Source of the DNA: Impatiens glandulifera
Lineage: Eukaryota > Streptophyta > Magnoliopsida > Ericales > Balsaminaceae
Reading direction: 5' to 3'
Assembly: GCF_907164915.1 (NCBI RefSeq)
Contig: NW_025919457.1
Location: 248,001-312,000, forward strand
DNA length: 64,000 nucleotides
A model generated the notes under the pieces. The model worked only from the letters and a program-made list of their open reading frames with translations. It searched no databases and was not told the origin of the DNA. This document shows, one piece after another, positions 1 to 9,311 of the stretch. The position numbers were made by a program, and so were the translations under genes. How positions within the stretch are numbered: position 1 is the first letter of the stretch; the number at the start of each line of letters is the position of its first letter.

Positions 1-122
1 GAGGTATCTGATTAAGATACCGTAATCCGTTTATGGTCGAAGTTAGCTAGAGTCTTTGTACATGACATAGTCACTAACTAACAAGTTGTTATTAAAGCAA
101 TGTTTGTCTGTTCAATCTTCGT

Positions 123-721
123 ATGCTCGAAGGTAAGTCTCTTCGTGAACATCTCATTAAGTTAAACACTATATTACTTGAATTGAGAAATATAGATGTT
201 AAGATTGAATATGAAGATGAAGATGCTACATTAATTATGTCGGTATCTTTCCCAACTCGTTTGAAAATTTTGTTCGATCGTTTGTTGTGGGTAAAGACAC
301 CATGACTATAGAAGAAGTTTGGTCAGCACTTCATACTAGAAAACTACGTCATAAGGCGAGCAATGAAATTATAGACAGTCAAGCATCTAGGTTGATTGTC
401 AGCACAGTCAACTACAAAGGGTCCAGAAAGAAGAAGTATCAAAAATACACATCTATGGGGCCTAGTGCTAAAGACATCCGCAATTACTGTAAAGAACCTG
501 GTCATTAGAAGAACAATTGTCCTAAGAAAAAGGACAAACATTCCACGAATGCTATAACACATAAAGACAGAGACACCGACTATTAGGAGGACATTGCCCT
601 TGTAGCTAACGCTTCTCTACACACTATTGTCGTGGGTGTTGGATTCAGAATGTTCATATCATATGAGTCCAAACAAAGAATGGTTCGAAACCTATGAAGA
701 ATATGATGATGAAAACGTTGT
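123..721 (+). pseudogene. Copia-1 gag and start of protease (degenerate)
   Basis: The reading EGKSLREHLIKLNTILLEL followed by a KASNEIIDSQAS stretch is typical of the UBN2-type gag domain of plant Copia elements. Near 487-530 a CCHC zinc knuckle can be read (NYCKEPGH, then CPKKK), with an in-frame stop inside it and the first cysteine apparently replaced by arginine. From about 590 the start of the aspartic protease region follows, including a MSPN(K)EWF-like stretch near 660-690. At least two frame changes are needed to follow the protein, so it cannot be translated. The solo LTR at 722 cuts the protease region. Confidence 0.75.
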
Positions 722-1926
722 TGTTAGGATCTAGGTCGCGGGTGAAGGACCGGGGTTGGACCGGTCAACGCGTCTCACTCTAAGGGTGGTGATTAATCCG
801 GTTAGAGATTAACACCGGGGTTTCAATACTGCACAAACTGTCACAAACCCTTGAACCAGGTTCAAGCGCGGAAGTGGTTTGTTTCAGGTTGAAGCGGCAC
901 ACTCTTAGGATAGGCAGAACCGGTTTCGAGTAGGATAGGTTTGGAAGATGCTGGGTCGGTTTTGTAACTTGGTGATTCGGTTTAGGTAGTGTAGAGTTGG
1001 TCAAAGCAATGTAGGTAGGTTAGTATAACTCGGTTATAAAGTAGAACTGGCAGAAAATAAATAACAAGACAGGTTTTTATGGATGTTCGGAGATAAAACT
1101 CCTACGTCACCCCTTCCTCTCGAAACCGCGAGAAGGATATTCACTAAGGAATACAAACACAATCCGATCGAGACTTATTTCCTACTCGATAACACCCGTA
1201 CAATCTTAACCGAAATTGTAAAAATTACACTTCAATTTAGCACTTATGCTTTCTAGAGATAGAACACACTCTTTTCACTTGTAGATTAAATGTTCACTGT
1301 GTCCCGCATTTACTCTTCTTCAGCTGCTCCTTTTATAGGTGAAATATGCCAACGGTCATATTTCACTTCCTTGAATTTGATTGGCTGAGCAGAGGTTCAG
1401 TGATTCAGACCTGGTGGTCAACTTTTCAGACCTGGTGGTCTGTTCTTCCAGTATGTAGGTCAAACCGGCTAGGTTTGTCTTTTACTCAATGTGGTAACTG
1501 TCGGTTAGACAGTTGTCTGTACTTGGAAGATTGCCTTTCTGATTTATCCTGGAGTGGAAAGATCTTGTAGGACGGTCTTCTGCAGCCTGCAGACTGTCCT
1601 CAGACTTGTATGAATATGGAAATGTTCAGTCTGTTCCTTTGGTATCATTCTCAATAGATACCCGAAGTATCTTCTTATGCTGGTCGGTTATTTGAGTTAA
1701 CCGGATGGCTTCCGGTCATTCCTTGAGCTTCTAAGTGACCGACTGTCTGGTGTTTTCCGGCCTTTGGTTTTGACCGATCTTGCCTTCTTGTTCGGTCATG
1801 CTTCTGGTTAGTTTGACCGGTTAAGTTTCTTAACCTGCTCAGTGATCTGATCGGTCCGGTTCTTTGTTCCTGCATAGGAGGTTTATTTGTGTTAAGTTCT
1901 GTTAACCAGTCTAATTTTATCTAACA
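722..1926 (-). mobile_element. Solo LTR, same family as the element at 2964-7809
   Basis: The segment begins TGTTAGGATCTAGG and ends TTTTATCTAACA. Read on the - strand it matches the LTR at 2964-4452 from TGTTAGATAA to GATCCTAACA. It is flanked on both sides by the 5-bp duplication GTTGT (717-721 and 1927-1931). There is no internal domain or second LTR, so this is a solo LTR left by LTR-LTR recombination. At 1205 bp it is shorter than the 1489-bp LTR of its relative, mainly because that relative carries an internal duplication of about 240 bp which this copy has only once. It interrupts the protease region of Copia-1. Confidence 0.9.
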
Positions 1927-1931
1927 GTTGT

Positions 1932-2252
1932 CATGGGAAACAATGTCATATGTAAAACTGTGGGTATTGGGACTATCAAGATTTAGACCGATGATGGTAA
2001 AATAAGGACCCTAACTGGCGTTCGGCATGTTCCTCAACTAAAGAAGATCTTAATATCTTTAGCATTTTAGATGCTAAAAGTTTTAAGTTTAGCGGTGAAG
2101 AAGGAACATTATGCATCAGTAAATGTTCAAAACTAATATTGAAAGGTATCAAATAGAATACCTTGTATATACTTTAAGGTAAGACGCTGACAGGTTGCGC
2201 TGCGGTCGCATCCAAATCCGTGAATCGTCACCCTGATATAACCAAGTTGTGC
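1932..2252 (+). pseudogene. Copia-1 protease tail and pre-integrase start
   Basis: Directly after the GTTGT duplication the Copia protein continues with VRHVPQLKKNLIS-like wording (near 2025-2060) and SFKFSGEEGTLCISK (about 2090-2125), typical of the segment between the Copia protease and the GAG pre-integrase domain. Stops are present. It breaks at the hAT insertion point: the conserved pre-integrase motif begins just before 2253 and resumes at 8224 with LGHM. Confidence 0.75.
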
Positions 2253-2392
2253 CATATACGCAGTGCCGTTCCTGAGATTTTTTAGGCCTTAGACGAAAGC
2301 ACGAAATTGGGGCCCTACGCATAAACTTCACTTGTGTTTCACCTTTGATCTTCAATAACCTTCTAATATCTACAAAGATGCAACATAAATTG

Positions 2393-2908
2393 TCAACGAA
2401 AGTGACTTCTTCTTGCATTTTTAGATGCAAAATCATTGATAATTTTATCGTAATCAATATATTCCAAAAAATATTTTTCAATACATAAAATAGCAAGTCC
2501 ATTCAATCTATCTTGAGACATCGAAGATCTTAGATAAATTTTCAATAATTTTAACTTAGAAAAACTTTTTTCAGCAGAAGCTACCGTAACAGGCAATGTT
2601 AGTAAAATTTGATATACAATAGAGACATTAGGATAGTAATCTATTGACATTACAAAAATAAGAGAGATAGAATGGTTGTTCGTATGACTATCGTTTTCGG
2701 GAATGATATTTATTTCATTCACATTCTCATCTACATTAACTATATTAATTTCTTCATCATTTATCACTTCAGTGGAGTCTAAATTTAAAGAAGCTTTTTT
2801 CTTTTAACAAACTTGTCAAGCGCACCACTTTGAGATTTAACAAATTGTTCTTCTAATTCTTTCCTTTTTCGTTTTTTCATATCCAGATAAATATTTTTTC
2901 GGCGCCAT
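2393..2908 (-). pseudogene. hAT transposase remnant (N-terminus joined to C-terminal dimerisation domain)
   Basis: On the - strand a start at 2908 gives MAPKKYLSGY and then, after a frame change, a KRKELEEQF / SGALDKFVK stretch. This is the usual N-terminus of the plant hAT transposases annotated as TTF-type or zinc finger MYM-type proteins. From about 2650 downward comes the hAT C-terminal dimerisation domain, recognisable by YYPNVSIVYQILLTLPVTV, ASAEKSFSKLKLLK, YLRSSMSQDRLNGLA and IDYDKIINDFASK. The several hundred residues normally between these parts, including the catalytic core, are absent. With two frameshifts in the N-terminal part it cannot encode an active transposase. An active relative elsewhere could have mobilised it. 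Confidence 0.85.
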
Positions 2909-2963
2909 CAAACAAGTAAACTATTTTCAAAGATCTTTACGGCTTAACCACACAAATACACAA

Positions 2964-4452
2964 TGTTAGATAAAATTGGACCGGTTCACAGAACCTAACT
3001 TAAATAAACTTCCCATGCAGGAACAAGGAACCGGACCGGTCAAACAAAAGAACCGACTAAGAAGAATAGTCGGTCAAGCTACTAAACCGACCAAGAACAC
3101 TTGGAACATGACCGCACAAAGAAAGGATCGGCCAAAGCCTAAAACCGGAAACATTAGACAGCCGATCAGCCACAAGGCAGAAGAATAACCGGAAGCCATC
3201 CGGTTAAAATCAAATGACCGACCAGCACAAGAAGCTACTTCAGGAATAAGAAACCGGATCGGTCAAACAAATGAACCGACTAAGAAGAATAGCCGGTCAC
3301 GCTACTAAACCGACCAAGAACACTTGGAACATGACCGCACAAAGAAAGGATCGGCCAAAGCTAAAAACCGGAAACATCAGACAACCGACCAGCCACAAGG
3401 CAAAGAAATAACCGGAAGAAGTCCGGTTACATCACTCATACCGAAAGACATTCGGCCAAGTCAAATGACCGACCAGTACAAAAAGACAATTCGGGTATCT
3501 GTTGAGAACGATATCAAAGGAACAGACTGAATACTTCCATATCCATGCAAGTCTGAGGAAAGACTGTAGGCTGCAGAAAACAGTACTACCGGATCCTTCC
3601 ACTTCGGGATAAGACAGAAAGGAAATCTTCCAAGTACAGACAACTGTCCAACAGACAGTGCCTACATCAAGTAAAAGACAAACCCGGCAGGCCTGTCTTA
3701 CACACCGGAAGAACAGACTGCAAAGTCTGCAGAGTTGACCGCCAGGTCTGAAAAGATGACCGCCAGGTCTGAAAGGATGACCGCCAGGTCTGAATCACTG
3801 AACCTCTGCTCAGCCAATCAGATTCAAGGAAGTGAAATATAACCGTTGGCATATTTCACCTATAAAAGGAGCAGCTGAAGAGGATTAAATGTGGACACAA
3901 GATAAGATAAATTAAGTGTGTTTATCTCTCTACAAGATTGAGAGCTTAAGTGTGATTACAATTTCGGTGTAAATTGTACGGGTGTTATCGAGCAGGAAAT
4001 AAGTCTCGATCGGATTGTATTTGTATTCCGTAGTGAATATCCTTCTCGCGGTTTCGAGAGGAAGGGGTGACGTAGGAGTTTTTATCTCCGAACATCCATA
4101 AAATCTGTTGTGTTATTTACTTTCTGCAGGCTTCATTACATAACCGACTAACTTAACAATACCGCTCCAAATCGAATCTATATTAACCATACCGAATATC
4201 CAGATTGCCGAAACCGACCCTCCATCTCCAAATCCTCATCATCCGAAACCGACCATACCTATCATACAAGCATACCGCTTCAACCTGAAAGCAAACCTCT
4301 TCCGCGCTTGAACCTAGTTCAAGGGTTTGTGACAGGTTGTGTAGTATTGAAACCCCGGTGTTAATCTCTAACAGGATTAACCACCACCCTACGAGTGAGA
4401 ACCGCTAACCGGTCCAACCCCCGGTCCACCAGCGGCGATCTAGATCCTAACA
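2964..4452 (+). repeat. 5' LTR of the young non-autonomous element
   Basis: A 1489-bp LTR with TG...CA ends. It contains an imperfect internal direct duplication (about 2990-3195 and 3235-3430, period near 240 bp) and a roughly 20-bp unit GACCGCCAGGTCTGAAA repeated three times (about 3737-3795). It is rich in CCGGT/ACCGG words, unlike the surrounding AT-rich DNA. Short open frames in it recur in the 3' LTR and are not genes. Confidence 0.93.
3861..3869 (+). promoter_or_regulatory. Probable LTR TATA box
   Basis: TATAAAAGG lies about 590 bp before the LTR end, downstream of the 20-bp triplicated unit. It has the form of a plant TATA box and the same block recurs in the 3' LTR near 7218-7226. 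Its role as the U3 promoter is inferred. Confidence 0.5.
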
Positions 4453-4454
4453 AT

Positions 4455-4466
4455 TGGTATCAGAGC
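4455..4466 (+). promoter_or_regulatory. Primer binding site for initiator tRNA-Met
   Basis: TGGTATCAGAGC starts two bases after the 5' LTR. This is the standard complement to the 3' end of plant initiator tRNA-Met used by many Copia elements to prime minus-strand DNA. Confidence 0.95.
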
Positions 4467-4491
4467 AGTTAGTTTCAATACTCAAGCAAGC

Positions 4492-5880
4492 ATGTATCAA
4501 GATAGGCCTCCAATGCTAGAAGGTGATGACTTTACCAACTGGAAGGCACGCATGCACCTACACTTGGTTACCTTGGATGACGAAATGGAGTCCATTCTGA
4601 CCGAAGGACCGATATTCATTGATAAGGACAGAAAGGAATGGACGACTGAAGATAGAAGGAGAAACAACCTGGATAATCATGCAAGAAACCGGATCTCAAA
4701 TAGTGTGGACAGAAACACATACTGCAAGATCAGAGACTGCCAAACTGCGAAGGAGACATGGAACACGGTTATCCAGATCTTTGAGGGAAATAAAAGAACC
4801 AAGGAAAACAAGTGGGGATGCAGAAAACCGAGGAGAGATGACCGGAAACCGGAAAACCAAAATAACCGAAATAACTATCAACAAACCGGTGAAGGAAGTG
4901 AAGTTCAGAAAGCACTGATAGCCGACGATGAAGGAAGTCTATGGGCTCACAGTGACAGTGATGATGAACTCACGTGCCTCATGGCAAATGAGGAGCATGT
5001 ATTTGACTCTCCCTATGAAGAATTTACTAAAGATGAATTATATAATGCATTGAATGACATGGTAGAAGAGTATAAGAACTTGCTAGCCATGTTACCTAAG
5101 CAACTCAAGTTTAGAACCGACCCTATAGTACCCATTCTGACAGAACCGGAAATACCTGTCCTAACCGAACCAAAGGTCATAGAACCTGATAAAATTCCCA
5201 CTTTAGAAACCGAGTTAGCACCAGAACCATTACTCAAGACCGAACCGTCTAGTGAACCAGTTCGAGAATTAACCGAGGAAGAAAATGCCCGACTCCAGTA
5301 TAAGATGGCCGCATATAAAAGATCTAGTGATATGGTGAATAAGATGTGTAGTTATAAGAGACACCCTACTTGCATGTTCGGTTTAGACGATAGATCCAAA
5401 AACCATAAAACCGTAGACAGAGTAAGGTTCTCAAAGAACGACCTCCCTCTCATAAGATTTGTTAGAAGTTCCTTAACCACCGAAGAGGAACTGACTGCCT
5501 ATTATACGGAAGAAAAATTAACCTATGTAGGTCCGACTGATTCTGAGAAATGGCTTCAGAAAAGGAAAACCAACCGGTTCAAAAGTAGGCAAGTCAATTC
5601 TCAACCGCATAGGATAAACCAAAGACCATCCCCAAATAAGGCATTCTTAGGACAGCAGAAAGATGTCAAATTTTGCACAAGAAAACTAATTAGAACCATA
5701 ACCGGGAAAGCTATCCGATTTATTAAAATTTGGATACCCAAGGGACTAATCAACCGCGGACCCAAAGAAAAATGGGAACCAGATTTTCTATTGTCTATGA
5801 ATGTAGGTAAATCAAGACAAAGACTTGGAAAAGACAGCATTGCATTCGGACAGCCGGCTGCTGACAGAAACATCACATGA
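4492..5880 (+). CDS. Gag-like protein of the non-autonomous element (462 aa)
   Basis: An open frame begins 26 bases after the primer binding site. Residues 1-100 (PPMLEGDDFTNWKARM ... KETWNTVIQIFEG) match the N-terminal gag domain (DUF4219/UBN2 type) of plant Copia elements. Residues 130-200 hold an acidic stretch (ALIADDEGS, DSDDELTCLMA) and EFTKDELYNALNDMVEEYK, the usual gag C-terminal helix. Residues about 205-280 are rich in repeated TEPE/TEPK-like words. A KIWIPKG segment near residue 415 resembles the linker between gag and protease. I see no intact CCHC knuckle, so RNA binding may be lost or come from basic tracts. The frame is a patchwork left by deletion of pol. It is uninterrupted, in keeping with the young LTRs, but whether it is translated is unknown. 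Confidence 0.75.
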   Translation: MYQDRPPMLEGDDFTNWKARMHLHLVTLDDEMESILTEGPIFIDKDRKEWTTEDRRRNNLDNHARNRISNSVDRNTYCKIRDCQTAKETWNTVIQIFEGNKRTKENKWGCRKPRRDDRKPENQNNRNNYQQTGEGSEVQKALIADDEGSLWAHSDSDDELTCLMANEEHVFDSPYEEFTKDELYNALNDMVEEYKNLLAMLPKQLKFRTDPIVPILTEPEIPVLTEPKVIEPDKIPTLETELAPEPLLKTEPSSEPVRELTEEENARLQYKMAAYKRSSDMVNKMCSYKRHPTCMFGLDDRSKNHKTVDRVRFSKNDLPLIRFVRSSLTTEEELTAYYTEEKLTYVGPTDSEKWLQKRKTNRFKSRQVNSQPHRINQRPSPNKAFLGQQKDVKFCTRKLIRTITGKAIRFIKIWIPKGLINRGPKEKWEPDFLLSMNVGKSRQRLGKDSIAFGQPAADRNIT

Positions 5881-5975
5881 AGGGAACAAGCATGAAGTGG
5901 CTAACATCCTCACAAAGCCACTTCTCGAGTCTAAGTTTTCTTCCCTTAGAAATATCTTAGAATTGTTAGATTACA
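5866..5975 (+). pseudogene. Remnant of the Copia pol C-terminus
   Basis: In a frame shifted from the gag-like ORF, SHEGNKHEVANILTKPLLES and then KFSSLRNILELL can be read. This is the end of the RNase H region of Copia polyproteins (the DIFTKPL motif). Only this tail of pol survives, which supports an origin by internal deletion of an autonomous Copia element. The junction with the gag-like frame lies near 5865. Confidence 0.7.
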
Positions 5976-6096
5976 AAAATTCATACAAAATTCTTCTTCA
6001 AATAATGTTCTCCTTAAACCAAACCGTTTTTCCAAAAAACCGGCCAAACAAACATAAGATTTTTTTTAAACCGGCCTACTTCTTACTTCTTGCATA

Positions 6097-6320
6097 GTTT
6101 TGATAATTTTAGATAAAATAATCAAAAAGGGAGAAATTGTTAGATAAAAAGATAAAATTTTTCCAAAATTTTTCTCAAAATTTTTCCAAATTTTTCGAAA
6201 AAAAAAAAAAAATTCTCCCAAGTCAGTTTCAAAAATCCGGTCAAATAAAAGAACCGGCCTACATTTGCAAACTTACATTGTTTTGATAATTTTAAATAAA
6301 ATAATCAAAAAGGGAGAAAT
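6097..6320 (+). other. Polypurine tract region, duplicated
   Basis: The purine tract AAAAAGGGAGAAAT sits directly before the 3' LTR (6307-6320). A near-identical block of about 50 bases (GTTTTGATAATTTTAGATAA through the purine tract to TGTTAGATAA) lies about 185 bp upstream, at 6097-6147. The upstream copy is followed by only the first few bases of an LTR-like sequence. Between them is an A-rich and pyrimidine-mixed spacer. The duplication probably arose during reverse transcription. Confidence 0.75.
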
Positions 6321-7809
6321 TGTTAGATAAAATTGGACCGGTTCACAGAACCTAACTTAAATAAACTTCCCATGCAGGAACAAGGAACCGGACCGGTCAA
6401 ACAAAAGAACCGACTAAGAAGAATAGTCGGTCAAGCTACTAAACCGACCAAGAACACTTGGAACATGACCGCACAAAGAAAGGATCGGCCAAAGCCTAAA
6501 ACCGGAAACATTAGACAGCCGATCAGCCACAAGGCAGAAGAATAACCGGAAGCCATCCGGTTAAAATCAAATGACCGACCAGCACAAGAAGCTACTTCAG
6601 GAATAAGAAACCGGATCGGTCAAACAAATGAACCGACTAAGAAGAATAGCCGGTCACGCTACTAAACCGACCAAGAACACTTGGAACATGACCGCACAAA
6701 GAAAGGATCGGCCAAAGCTAAAAACCGGAAACATCAGACAACCGACCAGCCACAAGGCAAAGAAATAACCGGAAGAAGTCCGGTTACATCACTCATACCG
6801 AAAGACATTCGGCCAAGTCAAATGACCGACTAGTACAAAAAGACAATTCGGGTATCTGTTGAGAACGATATCAAAGGAACAGACTGAATACTTCCATATC
6901 CATGCAAGTCTGAGGAAAGACTGTAGGCTGCAGAAAACAGTACTACCGGATCCTTCCACTTCGGGATAAGACAGAAAGGAAATCTTCCAAGTACAGACAA
7001 CTGTCCAACAGACAGTGCCTACATCAAGTAAAAGACAAACCCGGCAGGCCTGTCTTACACACCGGAAGAACAGACTACAAAGTCTGCAGAGTTGACCGCC
7101 AGGTCTGAAAAGATGACCGCCAGGTCTGAAAGGATGACCGCCAGGTCTGAATCACTGAACCTCTGCTCAGCCAATCAGATTCAAGGAAGTGAAATATAAC
7201 CGTTGGCATATTTCACCTATAAAAGGAGCAGCTGAAGAGGATTAAATGTGGACACAAGATAAGATAAATTAAGTGTGTTTATCTCTCTACAAGATTGAGA
7301 GCTTAAGTGTGATTACAATTTCGGTGTAAATTGTACGGGTGTTATCGAGCAGGAAATAAGTCTCGATCGGATTGTATTTGTATTCCGTAGTGAATATCCT
7401 TCTCGCGGTTTCGAGAGGAAGGGGTGACGTAGGAGTTTTTATCTCCGAACATCCATAAAATCTGTTGTGTTATTTACTTTCTGCAGGCTTCATTACATAA
7501 CCGACTAACTTAACAATACCGCTCCAAATCGAATCTATATTAACCATACCGAATATCCAGATTGCCGAAACCGACCCTCCATCTCCAAATCCTCATCATC
7601 CGAAACCGACCATACCTATCATACAAGCATACCGCTTCAACCTGAAAGCAAACCTCTTCCGCGCTTGAACCTAGTTCAAGGGTTTGTGACAGGTTGTGTA
7701 ATATTGAAACCCCGGTGTTAATCTCTAACAGGATTAACCACCACCCTACGAGTGAGAACCGCTAACCGGTCCAACCCCCGGTCCACCAGCGGCGATCTAG
7801 ATCCTAACA
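6321..7809 (+). repeat. 3' LTR of the young non-autonomous element
   Basis: Same length (1489 bp) and nearly identical to the copy at 2964-4452, with TG...CA ends. It is followed by the CACAA duplication and then by the right part of the hAT element (7815-8215), in which I see no gene. Confidence 0.93.
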
Positions 7810-8223
7810 CACAATCTCAAAACAAAGCATAAGAATAAATAACAATCAAACCATAATGTTGAATTTTCACTTTTAATAGTTAAACCTTACCTCAAGGCTC
7901 AACCCAGCGAAACAGAGCCACCGTCGAAATTATTTTGTTGTCGGTTTCGTTGTCGATGTAGGATACAGAGACTGAGAGAGACAGACAGTGAGACAAACAT
8001 TAGGGTTTTCAATTTTTTGTTCTGATAGTGTTAGTTTGTTTCTCTATTTGGGCTATAGAGCCATGTTCAAAAAAATCTAACATAATAAAAAAAAATTAAA
8101 GAATAAGAAACTAAAAATCTTTACTAATACCTAGCATATATAAAAAAATGGGCCTCTTTTTGGTCCTAGGCCCTAGGCCGTGGCCTAGGCTGCTTACCCC
8201 TTCGGGCCGGGCCTACATATACG

Positions 8224-9296
8224 ACTTGGACATATGGATGGGAAGATGATGCAAATTATGTCCAAACGGGATCTTCTATCTAGACACAAGGTTACCAACC
8301 TTGAGTTGTGTGAACACTACATTTTCGGGAAATAACATCGCAGTTAGTTCAGTAAGGGAGTTCACAAAACTAAGGGCACACTAGATTATATCAACTTTGA
8401 TTGTTAGGGTCCTACTCGAGTTGAAGGTATAGGAGGTTATAACTATTTTGTAACATTTATAGATGATTACTCAAGGATTACCTGGTAGTATCTTCTGAGA
8501 CATAAGAGCGAGGTATTTAAGACCTTCAAATATTGGAAGGCACCGGTGGAGAATCAAACTATAAAGAAGGTTAAGAGGCTACAAATAGATAATGAACTTG
8601 AATTTTGTTCATCTGAGTTTGATGATTTCTACATCACACTGTCTAAGGTACACTACAGTAGAATTGTGTAGCAAAAATGGTGAATTAAACACAACTAAAG
8701 AGAGTTAGAAGCATGTTCTCTAATGATGGATTGGATGGGAAGTACTAGAGCGAGGCTATCTTAACAACTTGCTATTTGATAAATTGTGCACCACATACTG
8801 GGATTGAATGTAGAATCCTTTATGAGGTATGGTTTGGTAACGTCATTTATTGTTTTCACTTGAAGGTTTTTGGGTGCACAATTTACTATCATGTTAGTTA
8901 AGCAAAGTTGGAACCAATAGAAAACATAGTATCTTCATGGGCTATGGTGATGGAGTCAATGGATATAGAATTTGGTCATTTTCTGAAAGTAGAGTAATTC
9001 TTAGTAGGGATGTCACATTTCATGAGATATTTATACTTAACTCCTTTGTCAAGCCATCAATTACTAGTGAAAATGATAGTATCGAGAAACAAGTGGAGCT
9101 TGAGGTGACTCCAGTTCAAGAGACAACTGACATGACACGCGATACTAATAAACCATCTGAGGAAGTTTATCAATTTAGAGTACCTAAAAGTCAATCTAAC
9201 ATTGCTACACCGCCTAGAAGGAAAATTAAAGCTCCTCACAAGTTAATTCATTCAATCGAGGGAAGAAAGACCTCACTAGTTCTGAAAGTGGGATAA
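8224..9296 (+). pseudogene. Copia-1 integrase region (degenerate)
   Basis: Right after the hAT duplication the protein resumes with LGHM, then NLELCEHYIFGK (about 8295-8335), the CxxC half of the integrase zinc-binding domain. It continues with LDYINFDC and VTFIDDYSR (about 8385-8480), HKSEVFKTFK (about 8500-8530) and QIDNELEFCSSEFDDF (about 8585-8630). Two of the integrase catalytic acidic positions are recognisable; the third region, near 8650-8720, is scrambled by stops. From 8937 an open frame GYGDGVNGYRIW...SRDVTFHE is the integrase C-terminal part. Multiple stops and frame changes. Confidence 0.8.
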
Positions 9297-9311
9297 TTAG
9301 TCCCTCTATGA

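Larger units (their letters stand above)
2964..7809 (+). mobile_element. Young non-autonomous Copia-type LTR retrotransposon
   Basis: Two LTRs of exactly 1489 bp (2964-4452 and 6321-7809) start TGTTAGATAA and end GATCCTAACA. I saw only three differences by eye (near 3472, 3720 and 4355), which implies a recent insertion. A perfect 5-bp duplication CACAA flanks it (2959-2963 and 7810-7814). The internal region is only 1868 bp: a tRNA-Met primer binding site, one gag-like frame (4492-5880), a scrap of the pol C-terminus and a purine tract. Protease, integrase and reverse transcriptase are missing, so movement must depend on proteins from a relative. It is nested in the hAT element. Confidence 0.93.
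2261..8215 (-). mobile_element. hAT DNA transposon, internally deleted, host of an LTR element
   Basis: The left end is CAGTGCCGTTCCTGAG at 2261 and the right end is ...CGGGCCGGGCCTA at 8215. These are weakly matching terminal inverted repeats of the CAGGGCCGGCCC type common in plant hAT elements. A perfect 8-bp duplication CATATACG flanks it (2253-2260 and 8216-8223), the length expected for hAT. The - strand carries a transposase remnant (2393-2908). The young LTR element at 2964-7809 is inserted inside, so the hAT element itself is only about 1.1 kb. The sequence just inside each end (GGGGCCC..., CCTAGGCC...) is also typical of these elements. Confidence 0.85.

Noticed and set aside
2976..3188. 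70-residue frame also present at 6333-6545
   Set aside because: It lies within the LTR pair of the young element; repetition is due to the LTRs.
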